DNA from: Aurantiochytrium sp. KH105
Taxonomy: Eukaryota > Sar > Bigyra > Thraustochytrida > Thraustochytriidae
Assembly: GCA_003116975.1 (NCBI GenBank)
Contig: BGKB01000045.1
Coordinates: 186,001-250,000, forward strand
DNA length: 64,000 nucleotides
Direction of reading: 5' to 3'
The position numbers and the translations under genes were made by a program. The notes under the pieces were generated by a model. The model had not been told where the DNA came from, did no database searches, and was given only the letters and a program-made list of their open reading frames with translations. Shown one piece after another: positions 19,650-30,744 of the stretch (position 1 is its first letter; every line of letters starts with the position of its first letter).

Positions 19650-22600
19650 GTTCTCGTTTCCGGCCCCCGCGCTGCGCACTCGTCGTATTCAAGCTTTGCG
19701 AAACCTGTGCGTGCATGCGATGGGAGAGCTTCGGGGTATTGGGGCGATCAGGCTGAAAACTCATTCCTGAGATTTCTGAAGACACATCCGAATAGGCTGT
19801 GCGTCTCGGCCGGACGTCATAGCTTTCCGCGAGCGATTCTTGCGCGGACGAAGGACCGCTCCCGATACCCGCGGCCCCTATTGTTGGTGACGTGGACGAC
19901 TGCGCGTCAACGTCGACTTCGTTTTTAGGCCTTGCAGCATCTCCGATAGTAGCTAATGTCTCTTCGAGCGGCCCGTCCTCACTATTCGCTTCGCTGGGGG
20001 TAAGGCCAACTCGACCTGTGCTCTTTTCTTGCTGATTAGCACTGGGCCGGAGCACGACCGCAAGATGCTCTTCCGTGCCCGGGGAGTCTACGTCAAGGAC
20101 ACGTAGCACCCCATGCGTTGCATCGCCCTCACGTGCGTTTTCCTCACCATTTTCAGAGGCGATCGCAGGGCTTCCGGCAGCGTCCCTGCTGCCTTCCTCG
20201 ACAACTCCATGCGCCCCGGACGTCGTTGAAGAGGTCGAAGATGACGACGTTGACGACGAAAGAGATGACGATCGCGCCAGCGTCCCGGGACCTCCTCCTC
20301 CTCCTCCTCCTCGAGAGGCTCGCGAATGAAAAGGCCCAGCCGTGTCAGCGCAGGCGAGCAGCTCCACCTTGACGAACAAAGATTTTCCAGGCTCAATCGT
20401 AAATACGCGCTCCAAACTTGCCGGCGAAGGCATGACGCGCCATGTTTGCACCTCAGTCGAGGTTCCCGGGATGCGTGCCAGAATCTTTTGACCCCGCAGA
20501 ACTGCTAACGGTTCCGCTTGCACTCGAAAGCGTAGTGCCGTTTCCATCGACACATTACGCACATGGAATCCTTCGTTGGCGGACTCCTCAGAAACTGCAA
20601 GCAGCCCAGGCTCGGGACGCGTCGTATAAAACACCAACTTTGACACGGAAAGGACAAAGGTCTTGCCTGGTTTGAACGAGGCGCAAAGCTCCACACTATG
20701 CGCGAGATCGTTTGCTAGAACATGGAGTTTGCCAAAACTTATGTTCTGAAAGTTGCCCTGCGGTAGGCGTGCTCCCGCGCGCGGTTCGAGCACAACACGG
20801 ACATCAACAGCCTCGTCGCTATCAAGCCGGACCTCATTGACTGGCTCGTTTGACACCCGCAGCATCGGTGTCAGCTTCACAAAGCGTGCCCACGAAGGAT
20901 CATACTCAACATCAAAGCTACAGACCAAAGGCTCCCCGAAGACGTTGCGAATCGTGAACCAAGCATTGCACTCCAACGGGTCGTTGCCGTGTGGCGCCGG
21001 AATCGCCAAACTTGGCAACGACAGTCTGGTTGGCAGTTCCACCACTCTTGACACGATGCGACCCAGAATCTTAACGGTAAGCGTGTCGATTGGATTGAGC
21101 AGATTTGTCACCACCAGCAAAGCATCAATAGGCACCATGGCTTCAGATCCAGCACCGATCTGCATATCGACAAAGATGGCCCGCTCCGATGCAGAATACG
21201 TCGCTTCCACGGTCCCGCAGTGTGCAAAGTTTTCAACGCGCAGGCCGAGTTCCAACTCCGCAACGGCGTTCTCCACCTTGATGCTCACGCGTCGACTCAT
21301 ATTCGCAAACACCTTGCCCACGTCGAGAGTGTCCTGCGCCAGCTGCAGCGTGTAGTTTCGTACAGCGCCAACGATACGCCGCGCAGCGACAGTTTCCTTG
21401 CCATTTACCGAAAACACCACCAAGCCGCTAACATGCTCCTTTCCTTGCAAATCGAATTTTGGGCGAACTTGAACGCTCGCTGCGAGGCGATCCCCTGGAT
21501 CCAACCAAGCTTCCAATGTAGACAGATCTTCGTCTTTGCTCGAGCCGCTTGAGTCGAGAGTTCTTTCGGCTTCTTCACCTTCTTCATCATCGTCATCAAC
21601 ATCTTCTTCTTCTTCTTCTTCTTTGGCGCTCGCAGAATTTATCGGCCGAACAAATTCTAAGACAGAAAGCGTCTTTGTCAACTCCGGGCAAACAATGCTG
21701 GCAACTACATGCAAACGCCGACCTGTCGAGGTGTTAGGAAAGTCGCACTCGCATCCGCCGGGCCGCTCCACCCTGCCTTCATTACCTGTGAAAGTTGGGC
21801 TGAGTGTACACTCTTCAAAGCCGACAAGATCCCGAAGGCCCGATGCTACGGCAGGAGGTACCAACGCGTACACGACAATCTCTTCGCATTCGTCCGTCAT
21901 GCTGTTTATGACCTCGACAGTTGCGGTCAAAAGGCCTCGTGGCAACACATTAGCCTCCATATGTTTGACTCGCACACATATCTTTATCGTCTCGGAGGCC
22001 TCCGGCTCCACCTTGCGGGTAATCGCCTCTGCAAAGACGGGCTCGTCATCATCAACCCGTGCATCGTCTTGGCTTTCTGGCAAAATTGCAAAGCGTAGGT
22101 CCAGCGCGCTTTCCACCATCGACGAAGCAGCGCGACGCTGCCTGACAGTGTAAAGAAGAGGCATTGCCTTGGTACGATTCATTATTCGGAAACGACCGGA
22201 GCTCGTTGTCTCTGCATTATCGAGGATGCCTGCGTCAACGTGCGAACAGTCCAGAGACCACTCGCTAATGCCAATTGTTGCCTTGACCTTAATGGTGCAG
22301 GTGAACCAGTCCTTCATGAAGAACTGCACACCACCACGGAAGACACGAGAAGTCTCCCCAAGAAGTTCTGGGTCGATGAAGACCCAGCATGATACAACCT
22401 CCATCGGCTCAATGCGAACCTCTTCCATTGGCCTCGCCATCTCCTGGTCCATAAAGATGCAAATTTGCCGTTTGTAGGGCGACACGGCGCTGATCGTCAG
22501 CGGTTGATCGAAGATGTTCTTCATTTCCACTTTTTGCGGCGGAATCGGACACGTAGCCTTGACATAACAGAACCCAAAGTCCAACGCCGACGGCTGGCCA

Positions 22601-25600
22601 GTAAGCTTTGGATCCAGGTTCAAGAAGTGCACGTGCATAATGTTGTACTTGACAATGACAGTCTTGACGCGACCTTTGCACTTAATTTTGATTGTTCGCG
22701 AGTAACGTCCGCCCTTGCCGCCCTTTTCTATGTGTACAGGGAGGCGCAGTTCCAGCGAAGAAGCTGGGTCTGAAAGAAGATGCTGCGATAGATGACCCTC
22801 TTGACCTATAGGAATGCTGGCGTTCGTCACTCTAAAGTAAATTGGCAACGCCGAATCTTCCGCGCGCTTTTGCCGTACTTGGATCCGGAAAATCGCCTCG
22901 AGGGCTTCTGTACGTAGAGTGACGGCGCCGAGACTGAACACCTTGGGCGTCACCTCAAAATCAAATCCTGGCACAACCACGTCATTGCTACTTGAGCTCG
23001 AATTCGAGCTTGCCGTTGAATTCAAGCTTGAAGTCTTGATGAGCCCCACGTGCGAATCCGCCTGCGCCTGAATTTTTCCCTGCGAGCCAATACGACGAGC
23101 TGGTGAAAGAAAGTGCCTCGCCGACCTCGGTTTGCGCCGCAGCGCAGTTGGCGACCGCAACGAAGACCGCTGAGGTGGCAACGGCACAGAATCATTCGCA
23201 GACGAGGTCGTGACTGTCGGCAAGGCCTCGTCTTTGGTCGTGTTCTTCTCGTCGTCCGCATTCGTTGCTGTCGCCACGTCCAACGGTGCCACAGGCGGTG
23301 AAGTCGGCGAGTTCAAGCTTTCCGGGTGAATGGGCGTGTCAATCGAGGATTTGGAATCGCTGCGCGCCGTCAAATCAACTGCCAGCGAGCTGGGGATGAG
23401 AGGCGGCGTGATGCTGATGGGACTCGCATCGATGCCCGAGATGGAGTTTCGAACAATAATAGGCACTTCTAGCACCGCATCCTGGTTTTTCACCTGGAAA
23501 ATCTGCAGTACGCCGCTGTAGTCGCCGGGGCGAAGACTCTCACAGCGCTCGGCGCTCACGAATGCCTGCAATTGCACGCTTGCGGTGGCCTCTGGCGGAA
23601 TTGCTAGCTTGGCGCCACCAGATGGAAGTGCCAAAAGTCGAGTATGGTCTTCCTGCTGCTTGTTGCCCTTGGCGTAGAGTTCGTCGAGCTTGACACGCAG
23701 GGACTTGAGCTTTTTCACCTGATTTTTCGTCTCCGCGATACGATACTTGTGTTGAAGATGCTCGATCTGCTCTCCGAGCTGGGGTGGGATCCGCGTCGAC
23801 GATGCTATGGAAGCAAAGCGCAGTCGAAAGGGATCCAGCCCGCTCCCCTTGAGTTTGATCGCAAATTCACGATGCTTGTGGTACGCATTGCGAATCACCA
23901 AAGATTGCACGCTACTGCTCCGTTTGACGCATTCGAAAAAGAGCTGTGTGGTGTCAACTTGGAACCGCTGTGGGCGAACGACGTTTGCTTTGATCTTGAT
24001 TTCTAGACTTCCAGCCTCGTCCAAAACGTTGCACACTGTGAGAGTCTCGTCGATTGGCCCCGCCATTGTCGGATTGAAACGAAATTTGATCTCCTTTGTG
24101 CCGAATGGCCGCACCATGCCCATCGGATTCCGGATAAGCTCGAGAAATCCTGCATTGAAGGAACGGGACTTGCGCAGTTTGTAGATGAGCGGGAGTGAAC
24201 TTTCGTTGCTGAGATACAAGGTGCGAATTGCTGGATAGTAGGGGAACTTGACGAGACCAAAGTTGATTTGGCGTTGCGCAAACGACATGATTGACTTGCC
24301 GACCTTGGCAACAACCGGCAAGGCACGCTTTTCTAGCCTCACTTCGTCGTGCGAGAGTCTTCCCCAGGTATGGATTTGCTGAATTCGCTCCATGTCAGCC
24401 TCGTCGAGATCGAGTTGTTCCACAAACACGTTGCCGGACAGGAGCTTGAGCTTTCCCGAGAGCGTACGTGCCTGTTCTTTAATAATGGCCTTGCTTGCCT
24501 CGCTGGCTGCGACGCCAACACCCGCAGACGAATTCTTCAGCCCTTCCATTGCCTCGCCTTCGCTGCTATTTTGGGCTGGTTTCGAAGTTTCTTGCACCAG
24601 TAGAGGGGGATACATGACGACGCCAACACGGACGCTTTGACCGGGGGAGATAACCAGCTCGCCGAGGGCCTTCGCGCCACCGAGAGCGTCCTTCAACGCT
24701 CGAAGTCGCTCCTCCGCCTGCGAGACAATACCTTGCTCTTCGCTGGGTTCCATCCCACTAAAGTAAAGTTTTTGAGGTCGCTCGAAAGCATCGCAAATGC
24801 TCTGCCAGTCGACCTCGGAAGACGTGGCATTCTTGTTACGGGATTGCAAGCCTATTGCAGTTTGCTCGCCGTCGCTCTCCGCTACGTCTCGATTTGCACC
24901 GCCTCGGCCACGCCGCGACTCGTTCCGGGCATCGATCTGCGAAGATCGACGGCTGCTTTTTGCAGACGTATCGAGTGCGCCAGCCTTGGGCGACGACGTC
25001 GCGTCGGTGATGCTACTGGAGCGCTGAGCCGAAGCTTTAGTGCTGCCCAATTCGGAAACAAGAGAAAGAGACCGGCGCAGGTCTTTGGAGGATGAACCTC
25101 TGGGTTGCAAGTCTCCTGATTCCAAGTCGTCGTCGCCACTGGCGGGTCCACTATCCCCGGCAGCATCAGCATCAAGATCATGACGTGAGGCATCGTTGTC
25201 GTCATCGTGGCCGCCAAGGCTCCTCTGTCCGTCATCGACGTCAGAGTCACCCACAGCGGAGGCTGAAGCAAGGTTTCTGCTTGTAGCATGGTCAAACGGG
25301 TGGAAAAGATCGTCGCCAGATGGAATATTGCCACTCAGACGATACGACCGGCGCGTTTCCGCCCCGTTGTCCGAGGCCGACGAGTCCTTGAAATCCAGGA
25401 GCGACTCGCTCAACTCGGATAAAGTACGTGGAAGTCTCGCAGAACGCTTGCCAATCGAGGTCTCCGGGTCGCTGGGAAGATCGTGGTGTTTAAGAAAAGC
25501 AAACTCTCCGCTCTCGCCGCTGAAGGACTCGCCTCGTCGACTTGCTTGGCCTGTGCTAAGAGCATCGTCCTCCTGAATCGAGTCTTCACGCAGGCTGAAA

Positions 25601-26889
25601 GCGGACGGTTCTTCCGACATAGTCATTGATCGGGGCCGCCGGCGAAGCAGTGTTTCGTCGGCGCCGGCACTCGACTCTTTCCGTAATGTCTTCCTTTGGG
25701 GAGTTTGCGTGTCGCTTGTGGCTCCAGGGGTTGGGACAAAGCTGTCGTCAAAGGACTCGCTCGTTCCAGCTCGAGTAGATGGCGTTTTGCCAGCCTCCAA
25801 GCTTGCTTGCTCTCTAGAAGGTGTGCCCGTAGTACGACTTGTGGCGTCTGTCGCTACATCTTGACCTCGATTGGTGACATCATCTTTGGAAATGTTGCCT
25901 TCGAGCATTTGGAGTGGCGGGGAGGAAGACGATGATGACGAGGTGGCCGATCCCTTGCGGTCCTCCAGAAGATAGCATTGAATGTAGGCTGCGCTCGTGG
26001 TGAATCGTAGCGTGATTGGTTTCTCAACAATGTTGCGGACCTGAAACGAACGCAGGCCCGGGCTGCGGAAGACCAGCTCTCCAAAGTCAATTTCACTCAG
26101 ATGGTCTCGAGGCGGAGACTTGTGTTTCTGACCCTGAAGGATTTCTCGCGGATAGTTGCGTGTCAAAGGGAGAATCCGATAAAACAGCGAGTGGTAAATG
26201 ATGTTGTGAGAGTCCATGTTCGACGATCTCACTTTCAGTGAGAGATTGGACTGCACCGAGCGAAACGTGATGAGTTTGTGGTACTGCAAGTTCACCTTGC
26301 GTGCCATAAACCACACTGTGATGATTTTCACGGCGTGGGGATCGAGAGTAAAAGAGCCTTGCGTTCTGGCGCCGCCTACGAGTGGATCCTCGACATTTTC
26401 AAGATATAGCGTCACCACCTTGCTGCGCAAAAGGACCTTGACGGTGGTAGCCAAGTCACTCAGATTGGTGACGCGCACAGTCTTTGTTTTGAGGACACCC
26501 ACGTTGCAGTCGCCAAAGTTCAGATCCGGGGTGCTGAGCGCCACGCCATTCTTACAAACGCGCGCTGACGCGTGTATAGTCAAGCTGGAGAAATGAATGA
26601 GGAAATCGCGGCGCCGAAGCTTGTACGGGAGTCTTGAGGACGCGCTTTCCTCGTCTTGATCAATGACCCCAGGACGGTACCTGATAATGATCGTTTTCTC
26701 CATTCCTGGACCCAGGACCAAAGTCGCTGGAGCTGGCTTCATGATTGCGCGAAGACCTTCACTTAGGCTTGCTCCTTGGTGAGCACTGCCACTTGACTCG
26801 CCACTGCTGCGCCGACTTCGTTTTCGCGCATGACCCGGACGAGATGTCGGTCCTTTCTTGCCACGCCGCGTGCGAGCCACACTGGTGCC

Positions 26890-26922
<33 letters not shown>

Positions 26923-28283
26923 GTCGTCGTCATCATCATCATCGTCGTCATCATCGTCATCTTCGTCATCGTCATCTTCGTTGTCGTTCCCATCGTCTTC
27001 GTTATCATCGTTATCGTCATCGTCACCGTTATCGTCGTCGACGTTATGATCAACGACATTGTCCTCCCCAACACTTTGACGTTTGTCAAGGTCATTGCCA
27101 TCCTTGCCATGATCATCGGTAAGCGTCATCGCACCATCTTCGTGTGTAACTTTGACAGGAGCTTCAGGATTACCGCGGGCGCCGACGCCGGTATCGTTGT
27201 GCGTTCCAGTTTGTGCGAAAATGTCTTCACCGTCGACCTCGCGGCCTGCGTCTGAAGAAAGAGGAGGTCGCAGCGAAACTTGCTCATTATCACCCTCAGA
27301 CGCGCCAGGAAAAATTGTAGCCCCCTCGACATTACCCTGCTCAAGTCTTTGAAGGAGGAGGTCTTCGGCAAATTCAGAGTCTACAGCAGACGCGCTATCA
27401 GCCGTCAAAGTGCGCATGTCTTGACGATGTAGTAGATTTTCATCTGCCACTATGCCCGTGTTCGATGGAGCACTTGAGCGCTGGTCGAGACCTGTGCCAA
27501 GAGCAGTGCTAGCAGTAGCAATGCTAAACGGCGATTGCGGGCGCTCACGAGCAGCAAGAGCAGCAGCGGCAGTGCTGGCATCAGGATGCGAGCTGTCCAC
27601 TTCGTTGGTGTACACATTTTCTGCAGAGTGCTTCTCGAGCGGTAGGAGCGTTGATGACGAAGGCGAGCGTTTCGTTGGTTGCGTTGCTTTGCTGGAGCGC
27701 TTGTCCTCGTCAAAGGTGAATTTTACAAAGGGTGACGAGGATGTGAGAGGAACCTCGAGTTCACGATCTGTGGTGTTCTTGATCCTAACCTTTTTCTCCA
27801 CCTTTGCACCAAGCAAGCAGTCGTCGAATTTGATGTTTCGAATTTCGACATTGGACGTGGCGTCTCGCACAAGCAGAACACCTCCAGCATCCATGGCACG
27901 ACCGGGAGCATGCACGTTTGAATGCACGGATATTCGCTCACTGTTGCTGAGGTTGTGGATATTTTCAATGCAAATAGTGTACTTGAACGCCCCCTCTTCA
28001 GACGGCTGATATGTGACACGAAGCCGTCGGTGTGAGTACCCTGGCATGGAAAGTATACGACCAGCATCGTGGAATTTGCCGTCGTCTTGCACCTGCACGG
28101 AAATGGCATCAGCGTTAACACTAATGCACCGAAGCTGCAGAGCAATTTCACTTCTGTTCCAAATGGTGAACTCCTTCCAGTAGCGCTTGTTGGGGATACA
28201 GTCGAAAAAGGCAAGCTGCGACACATCGCACTCGAGGACGCTCTTGCAGACCATGACAGTGAGTGGGATCTCCTCGGCGATGC

Positions 28284-28317
<34 letters not shown>

Positions 28318-29286
28318 GTCGTCGTCGTCGTCGTCCTCATCTTTGTCACCTTCACCCTCGTCGTCATTGTTGGTGTCGTCCTCGACGTCGTCATTGCTGC
28401 TCGGGACGGTTTCCGTTTCGCCGTCGCTACCCTTCCCGCGGTCAATTCTGCGCGTTGGATCATCGGACTCCACGCTGCCTTCGCTATCACTAAAATCAGC
28501 CAAATCTTCACGAAGGGAACTAAGTGAGACCTTATGAATGCTCAGGCGTGCTCGTAACGCGATCATTGCATTGCGACTCGTGGCGCTTTCGCTCGAGCTT
28601 GGGCCTCGTGATAAATCATCGGTGGTTTCCTGATCGTTCCCAGAATCGGGGCTCGCCTCGCCGCCATTCTTGGTGCTCACGCCCGAGCCTGCGCCGGAGT
28701 TCTCGCTGCCATTCTGAAGCTGACCGCTGTTTTTCGCTTTGTCGCTACCCCCTCCAATTTTGGTGTTGGTACTGGTATTGGCGCCACCACTATCGTTCCG
28801 GTTGGAGCTCTTGTTGCTAGTTTTGGCAATTTTGTTCTTGCCGTTGCTGGGCATAGCAGAGGCCGTGACGAAGATGCGAAATCTTTGCCTGCTGCGCACC
28901 ACGATGCTTCGCTGTCTGCGCGAGGTCTCGGCGTACAGCCCATTGAAGTCATCTTCATCGATCCCAAGAGATGGTGTCCCAGGCCTTGGCGTGGAGAATA
29001 CTGCTGGATCTCTGCCAGCACCATCGTCCTCGCTCGTCCTGTCGACATTTTGGCCCTTCTCCTCCTCCTCCGCCTTCTTGCCGGCGCTGCCGTCGTCGCT
29101 GTTGTCGCCGTCGCCGCCGGCGTCGCCGCTCTCGAACCAATGCTCGAGCGCGATGGCGGCCTCGCCGTCGTCCTCCCGGATGAACCGCACGGCCCACGCC
29201 GCCGCGGCGCCGGCCGGCGGCAGCTCCGGCGCGACCACCTCCGCGCGCGCGGGCCCGCCGCCCACGTACACGTCGCGCAGCAGCAT
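19642..29286 (-). CDS. Giant ASH-domain (ASPM-SPD2-Hydin type) repeat protein
   Basis: A single uninterrupted frame of 3,214 codons from ATG 29286. Repeated beta-sandwich units carry the ASH signature (hydrophobic-x-F-x-x-C/V then a V-x-N-x-x-P/L stretch): IKFDDCLLGAK (~27.81 kb), LNFGDCNVG (~26.51 kb), IDFGELVFR (~26.08 kb), INFGLVKFP (~24.25 kb) and LDFGFCYVK (~22.57 kb). ASH repeats occur in cilia, centrosome and trafficking proteins such as HYDIN and other CFAPs, where they pack against microtubules. An axonemal or basal-body role is inferred. Acidic low-complexity linkers with long Asp runs (near 26.9 and 28.3 kb) separate the domains. With the downstream frame the product would be about 3,970 residues. 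Confidence 0.75.
26890..26975. repeat. Coding (CAT/CGT)n tract encoding poly-Asp
   Basis: Trinucleotide run on the + strand that reads as an aspartate homopolymer on the minus strand, within the giant ASH protein. Confidence 0.9.
28285..28335. repeat. Second coding (CAT/CGT)n poly-Asp tract
   Basis: ATC/GTC triplets encoding about 15 aspartates in the N-terminal part of the giant ASH protein; the same repeat class as the tract near 26.9 kb. Confidence 0.9.
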
Positions 29287-29337
29287 GGCGCCGCTCCAGC
29301 GCAGCACGAGCACCAGGCGCAGCGCGGTTTGAACGAT

Positions 29338-29377
29338 AGATCGGGTTTGAAAGCCCGATCTGGTTCAAACCCGATCT
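29338..29377. promoter_or_regulatory. Perfect 14-bp inverted repeat (hairpin) upstream of the ASH gene
   Basis: Arms agatcgggtttgaa (29338-29351) and ttcaaacccgatct (29364-29377) are exact reverse complements around a 12-nt loop that itself repeats cccgatct. The hairpin lies 52-91 nt upstream of ATG 29286, probably in the 5' leader. A translational or transcriptional role is conjecture. Confidence 0.6.
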
Positions 29378-29599
29378 GCCGCGGCCTCGCGAGGATCCAC
29401 GCGCCGCGCGAACGGCCTCGCCTCGCCTCGCCTGCGCTGCGCGCGCGCGTCTGCCCGCGGGCGGGCCCCCCGCGGCGGCCGCAAATGCGAAGACGTGGCG
29501 CGTCGAGGATGGGATCGGGACGCCGGACGAGATGAGTCGCACGTCACGGTGGGAGACACTGCACGTGCACGGGAGCGGCCAGGCGCGGCAAGGATGGAC

Positions 29600-30620
29600 C
29601 TGATCTACCTGGCCGTGAGGTCCACTTCCGGGGCGTCGGGTACCAATGGTACCTCTGCCAGCTTCGCTGCCTCTGCTGCCATGAGCGAGGACGAATCCGG
29701 CTCAACAATGTTGACAACGCCGCCAAGACCAACGTCCTCCGGAAGATTCCGAAGCGCGACATTTACCCACTTCTTCCGCCGATTGGGCCTCGTAACGTAA
29801 CACAATGAGCTACTTCAAGCTCGCCTTGGTTTGACTGGCACCCCAAGGTCCGAGCTTCCGTTCGACGACTCCGTCCACAAAGATCTGTATACCACGTTTG
29901 GCGTACGCAGTTCCTAAGAACGTGCTCCCGACGCTGGAGCGCGATTAAAGTTCATGCAGCGACTTGATCGCATTCTTCAATCTGGCCAATATCTTCGGAC
30001 GCGTGAATGTCTCGACATTTGCATCCCACACGTACCAACTCGTCCGCATCAGCTCGCCGCGAAACGGCGACCCCGACATATGGGGCGCCTACGCCAGAGA
30101 ACATAGATCCACCATTGCTACGTTTCATCGCTCCCGCGCTCATACATCACGCGGACATGTCATCGCGCTTCCCTACGAATCCTCTTCGCGGCGCCTGTGC
30201 ATATCGTCGCGCAGATGCACAGCGGGTCCGCGAACGACGACGAAGATTCTCCACGTTATGAAATAGAAGAATTCCTATCGCTGCGTTCCCCCTGCAAGCG
30301 GCCCAGCACTCCTTTTCCTCCCGCTCCATCTGGCCTCGCCATGGCTTCGCGGACGGCCTACGCTCCTCCATACTGATGAGGAGAAGGAGAAGCTGGCAAT
30401 ATTCCTAGAGATTGTATTGGAAGAGGTAGTGGTGATGTTGAAGGTGGTGCTGGTGGTCACAATGTTGGTGGTGACGGTGACAGGCCTATTGTCAAGTTAT
30501 TGACAACGAAGGACTGCACCTCGATGAGAACCAAGCTAGACTCGATCGAGGATCAAGCAAGACTCGTTGAGGATCAAGCTAGACTCGATGAAAATTTAGA
30601 TACTAGAGCTTTGTATCGAA
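29600..30620. other. Coding-like region, probably spliced, strand undecided
   Basis: Minus segments read VNVALRNLPEDVGLGG (ending at a TAG near 29605) and KRGIQIFVDGVVERK (~29.88 kb), with a possible exon near 30.05-30.11 kb ending at a gtacgt donor. On the + strand, about 30400-30627 reads GDVEGGAGG to a DQARL repeat before TAG. Codon use is gene-like, but phases could not be joined into one product. The region lies between the ASH gene's 5' end and a Patched-like gene's 3' end. Confidence 0.3.
30528..30589. repeat. Three tandem ~21-bp repeats
   Basis: Units gaaccaagctagactcgatc, gaggatcaagcaagactcg(tt) and gaggatcaagctagactcg(at). Read on the + strand they encode repeated (E)DQARL. Confidence 0.8.
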
Positions 30621-30744
30621 ATTTATAGAAAGTTGCTTGGTGGCTTGCTTGCTTGGTGGCTTGCTGGCCTTGAAGCATTAATTTTAAAATTTAATAAAGG
30701 TCATAACTTGCAATTAGGAGCTTAATAGCTTGCGGAGAGGTCGA

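Noticed and set aside
29338..29377. Hairpin as a tRNA fragment because of ggttcaaaccc
   Set aside because: The segment is a simple two-arm palindrome; no cloverleaf can be drawn.
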